A stretch of 64,000 nt of DNA, taken from Andeanibacterium fulvum (GTDB lineage: Bacteria; Pseudomonadota; Alphaproteobacteria; Sphingomonadales; Sphingomonadaceae). Below are positions 62,952 to 64,000 of this stretch, piece after piece. Where the stretch lies: assembly GCF_037154085.1 (NCBI RefSeq), contig NZ_JBANRM010000002.1, forward strand, positions 186,001 to 250,000. The letters run 5' to 3'. A program made the position numbers and the translations under genes. Positions within the stretch are counted from its first letter, which is position 1. The number at the start of each line of letters is the position of its first letter. Below the pieces are notes generated by a model, which did no database searches, had not been told where the DNA came from, and saw only the letters and a program-made list of their open reading frames with translations.

Positions 62952-63218
62952 TTACCAGCGGTTCGAGAGGATCAGCCAGGCGGCCACGGCATTGGAAGCG
63001 GTATAGGCGAAATAGCCCCAGCTCCACCCGGTCTGGCCATTGGCCACCAGCAGCATGACGGCGAGCAGCACCAGGAACTCCGCAGCGAGACTGGCCTTTC
63101 CGCCCGAGCGCACCAGAAACCGCGGCAGCATCCCGATCACCGGATGGCGGCTTTCAAGCACTGCCTTGTGCAGCGCGAAATTGCCGATGCCGAACAGGAA
63201 GGTGAAAAGAATCGCCAT
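62952..63218 (-). CDS. Small membrane protein of unknown function
   Basis: 88 aa from the ATG at 63218 (MAILFTFLFGIGNFALHKAV). Three hydrophobic helices. A His/Pro loop (ESRHPVIGMLP) lies between the first two. Upstream of the lipid kinase by 10 bp, so likely one transcription unit. The 200 bp upstream of it to urcA hold no gene that I can support. Confidence 0.72.
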   Translation of the reverse strand: MAILFTFLFGIGNFALHKAVLESRHPVIGMLPRFLVRSGGKASLAAEFLVLLAVMLLVANGQTGWSWGYFAYTASNAVAAWLILSNRW

Positions 63219-63425
63219 TGACCGGGAGGATGGCCGCAATTTCGTCGATTGCCAAACGCTGTTCGTCCGCCGGTTCGCGCACTTCGTCCATGAGGGACTC
63301 GCTCGTCGGGCGACTTTGCGTCGCCGTCGAAGTGCGCATGCGGACGAAAAAGGCCTGCCCTATCCCTGTTTGCGAGCGATGGCCCGGCGAATTCCGCGGC
63401 CACCGCCAGATGGAGGAATGAGGAA

Positions 63426-63722
63426 ATGAAAGCCCCTGTTTTCGCACTGGCCGCTGTGATTGCCGGCCTGGTCGCGGCCCAGCCGGCGCTCGCCGAAACG
63501 GCTGCAGTTACTTACAACGATCTCGATCTGACCACCAAGGAAGGCCAGAAGGAACTCGACCTGCGGATCGAAAAGGCCGCCAGGGACGTGTGCGGCCTGA
63601 ACGAAAAACAGGTCGGCAGCATGCTTCCCACGCGTGAGGCGAAGGCCTGCGTGAAAGATGCGCGCAAGCAGATCGAAAAGCGCGTCGCTAGCATCACCAA
63701 GAAGGAAACCGCCGGCAGCTGA
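63426..63722 (+). CDS. UrcA-family exported protein
   Basis: 98 aa. Signal peptide ends ALAE (about residue 24). Mature domain begins VTYNDLDLTTKEGQKELDLR and carries two cysteines (VCGLNE and KACVKDA) that probably form a disulfide. This is the UrcA pattern of unknown function seen in Sphingomonadales and Caulobacter. Good RBS GAGGAA. Divergent from the small membrane protein gene. Confidence 0.88.
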   Translation: MKAPVFALAAVIAGLVAAQPALAETAAVTYNDLDLTTKEGQKELDLRIEKAARDVCGLNEKQVGSMLPTREAKACVKDARKQIEKRVASITKKETAGS

Positions 63723-63734
63723 CCGGTTGGAGAG

Positions 63735-63775
63735 TCCCGCCGGGTCCAACCCAGTCCCAAGATACCGGCGGGACA
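63735..63775. other. Inverted repeat after UrcA-family gene
   Basis: Arms GTCCCGCCGG and CCGGCGGGAC (10 bp, perfect) with a 21-nt loop, 12 bases after the UrcA stop. No T-run, so a weak terminator or 3' stabiliser. It also lies downstream of the convergent LytTR gene. Confidence 0.6.
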
Positions 63776-63829
63776 CCTGCCATGGCCGGCGATCCCCATC
63801 GGGCGCTTGTGTGCTGCAGTTCCGCCCGA

Positions 63830-64000
63830 TCAGCGGCCGGCCATGGCCTTCACACGGGACAGATAGGTGCGCCCGATGCGCAGCGCCTCCCCGTCATCGA
63901 CCTCGACCGACCACACGCCCAGCCCTTCGTGCCTGAGGCCGCGGATCGAATCCCGGCGCAGGATGCAGGACCGGTGGATGCGGATAAATTCCGCGGGGTT
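63830..64000 (-). CDS. LytTR-domain regulator, C-terminal part (5' end outside window)
   Basis: The last 56 residues of a LytTR DNA-binding domain run in from the right edge on the minus strand: FIRIHRSCILRRDSIRGLRH, then SVEVDDGEALRIGRTYLSRV and stop after KAMAGR. The RIHRS...N/R and G..L.IGR.Y motifs are typical. Upstream domains (receiver or membrane part) cannot be seen. A second LytTR regulator is at 32.2 kb. Confidence 0.85.
   Translation of the reverse strand, partial: NPAEFIRIHRSCILRRDSIRGLRHEGLGVWSVEVDDGEALRIGRTYLSRVKAMAGR

Overview
The window is chromosomal DNA from a high-GC alphaproteobacterium, most likely of the order Sphingomonadales (Sphingomonas, Novosphingobium or Erythrobacter-like). 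This rests on the family mix: an UrcA-family protein, two DUF2141 proteins, DUF6152, a heparinase II/III-like gene between rpe and purH, an MmcB repair gene behind an alphaproteobacterial LexA box, an Rrf2-headed suf operon, a ThiS-ThiG fusion, a MerC-domain protein and sphingomonad-type palindromic intergenic repeats. Species cannot be fixed from sequence reading alone. I saw no insertion sequence, prophage, CRISPR array or rRNA. One tRNA-Arg(CCG) is present. Genes are dense, with many 1 or 4 bp stop/start overlaps.

Layout. 0-4.8 kb: the end of a POT-family peptide transporter, two overlapping exported amidohydrolases (the second lacks the metal-binding HxH motif) and an NnrU-family protein. 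4.8-8.5 kb (minus): an unassigned AT-richer gene, dxs, a Zur/Fur-type repressor, msrA and a possible 34-residue membrane peptide coupled to it. 8.7-12.9 kb (minus): rpe, heparinase-like gene and purH as one coupled operon. 13-18 kb: DUF2141 protein, M20 peptidase, an exported unknown, and a divergent EamA exporter / MocR regulator pair with an inverted repeat between them. 18-20.1 kb: tRNA-Arg, a divergent DUF6152 / exported unknown pair and a small unknown. 20.2-25.5 kb: mmcB with a perfect LexA box, a DEAD-box helicase with a long RGG-like tail, a sterol-desaturase-family enzyme with a second DUF2141 gene, and an MFS transporter. 25.6-30.9 kb: a PAS-like unknown, an anchored esterase, an M48 metalloprotease, a DsbA-like protein and an HD-domain protein. 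31-35.6 kb: LytS/LytTR two-component pair, nadC, a membrane protein, RNase T2, tadA. 35.7-41 kb: rpmB, phytase-like esterase, M23 lipoprotein, DUF2093, and xseA/purD, whose start codons overlap on opposite strands.

41-49.8 kb: a PfkB kinase, an EI24/CysZ-like membrane protein, a lipoprotein and an eight-gene suf operon read leftward (Rrf2 regulator, sufB, DUF559 protein, sufC, sufD, sufS, sufT, sufA), in which nearly every junction overlaps. Ahead of it is a 0.4 kb gap with a strong candidate promoter, a GNRA-loop hairpin and an intrinsic terminator, all on the suf strand. This could be a small RNA of about 110 nt or an attenuated suf leader. 49.8-64 kb: pyrD, gamma-glutamyltransferase, an acyl-CoA-synthetase-like ligase, a UPF0114 protein, three unknowns, thiSG, merC with a Zur-like palindrome, heme A synthase, cutA, rplM-rpsI, a metallophosphoesterase/lipid kinase pair, a small membrane protein, the UrcA-family gene and the C-terminus of a second LytTR regulator.

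I did not find a self-evident new defence or biosynthetic system. The most worthwhile leads are the suf leader/sRNA, the DUF559 protein inside suf, the overlapping xseA/purD starts, the SOS box of mmcB, the ThiS-ThiG fusion, and the unassigned AT-richer genes at 4.8 and 56.3 kb.
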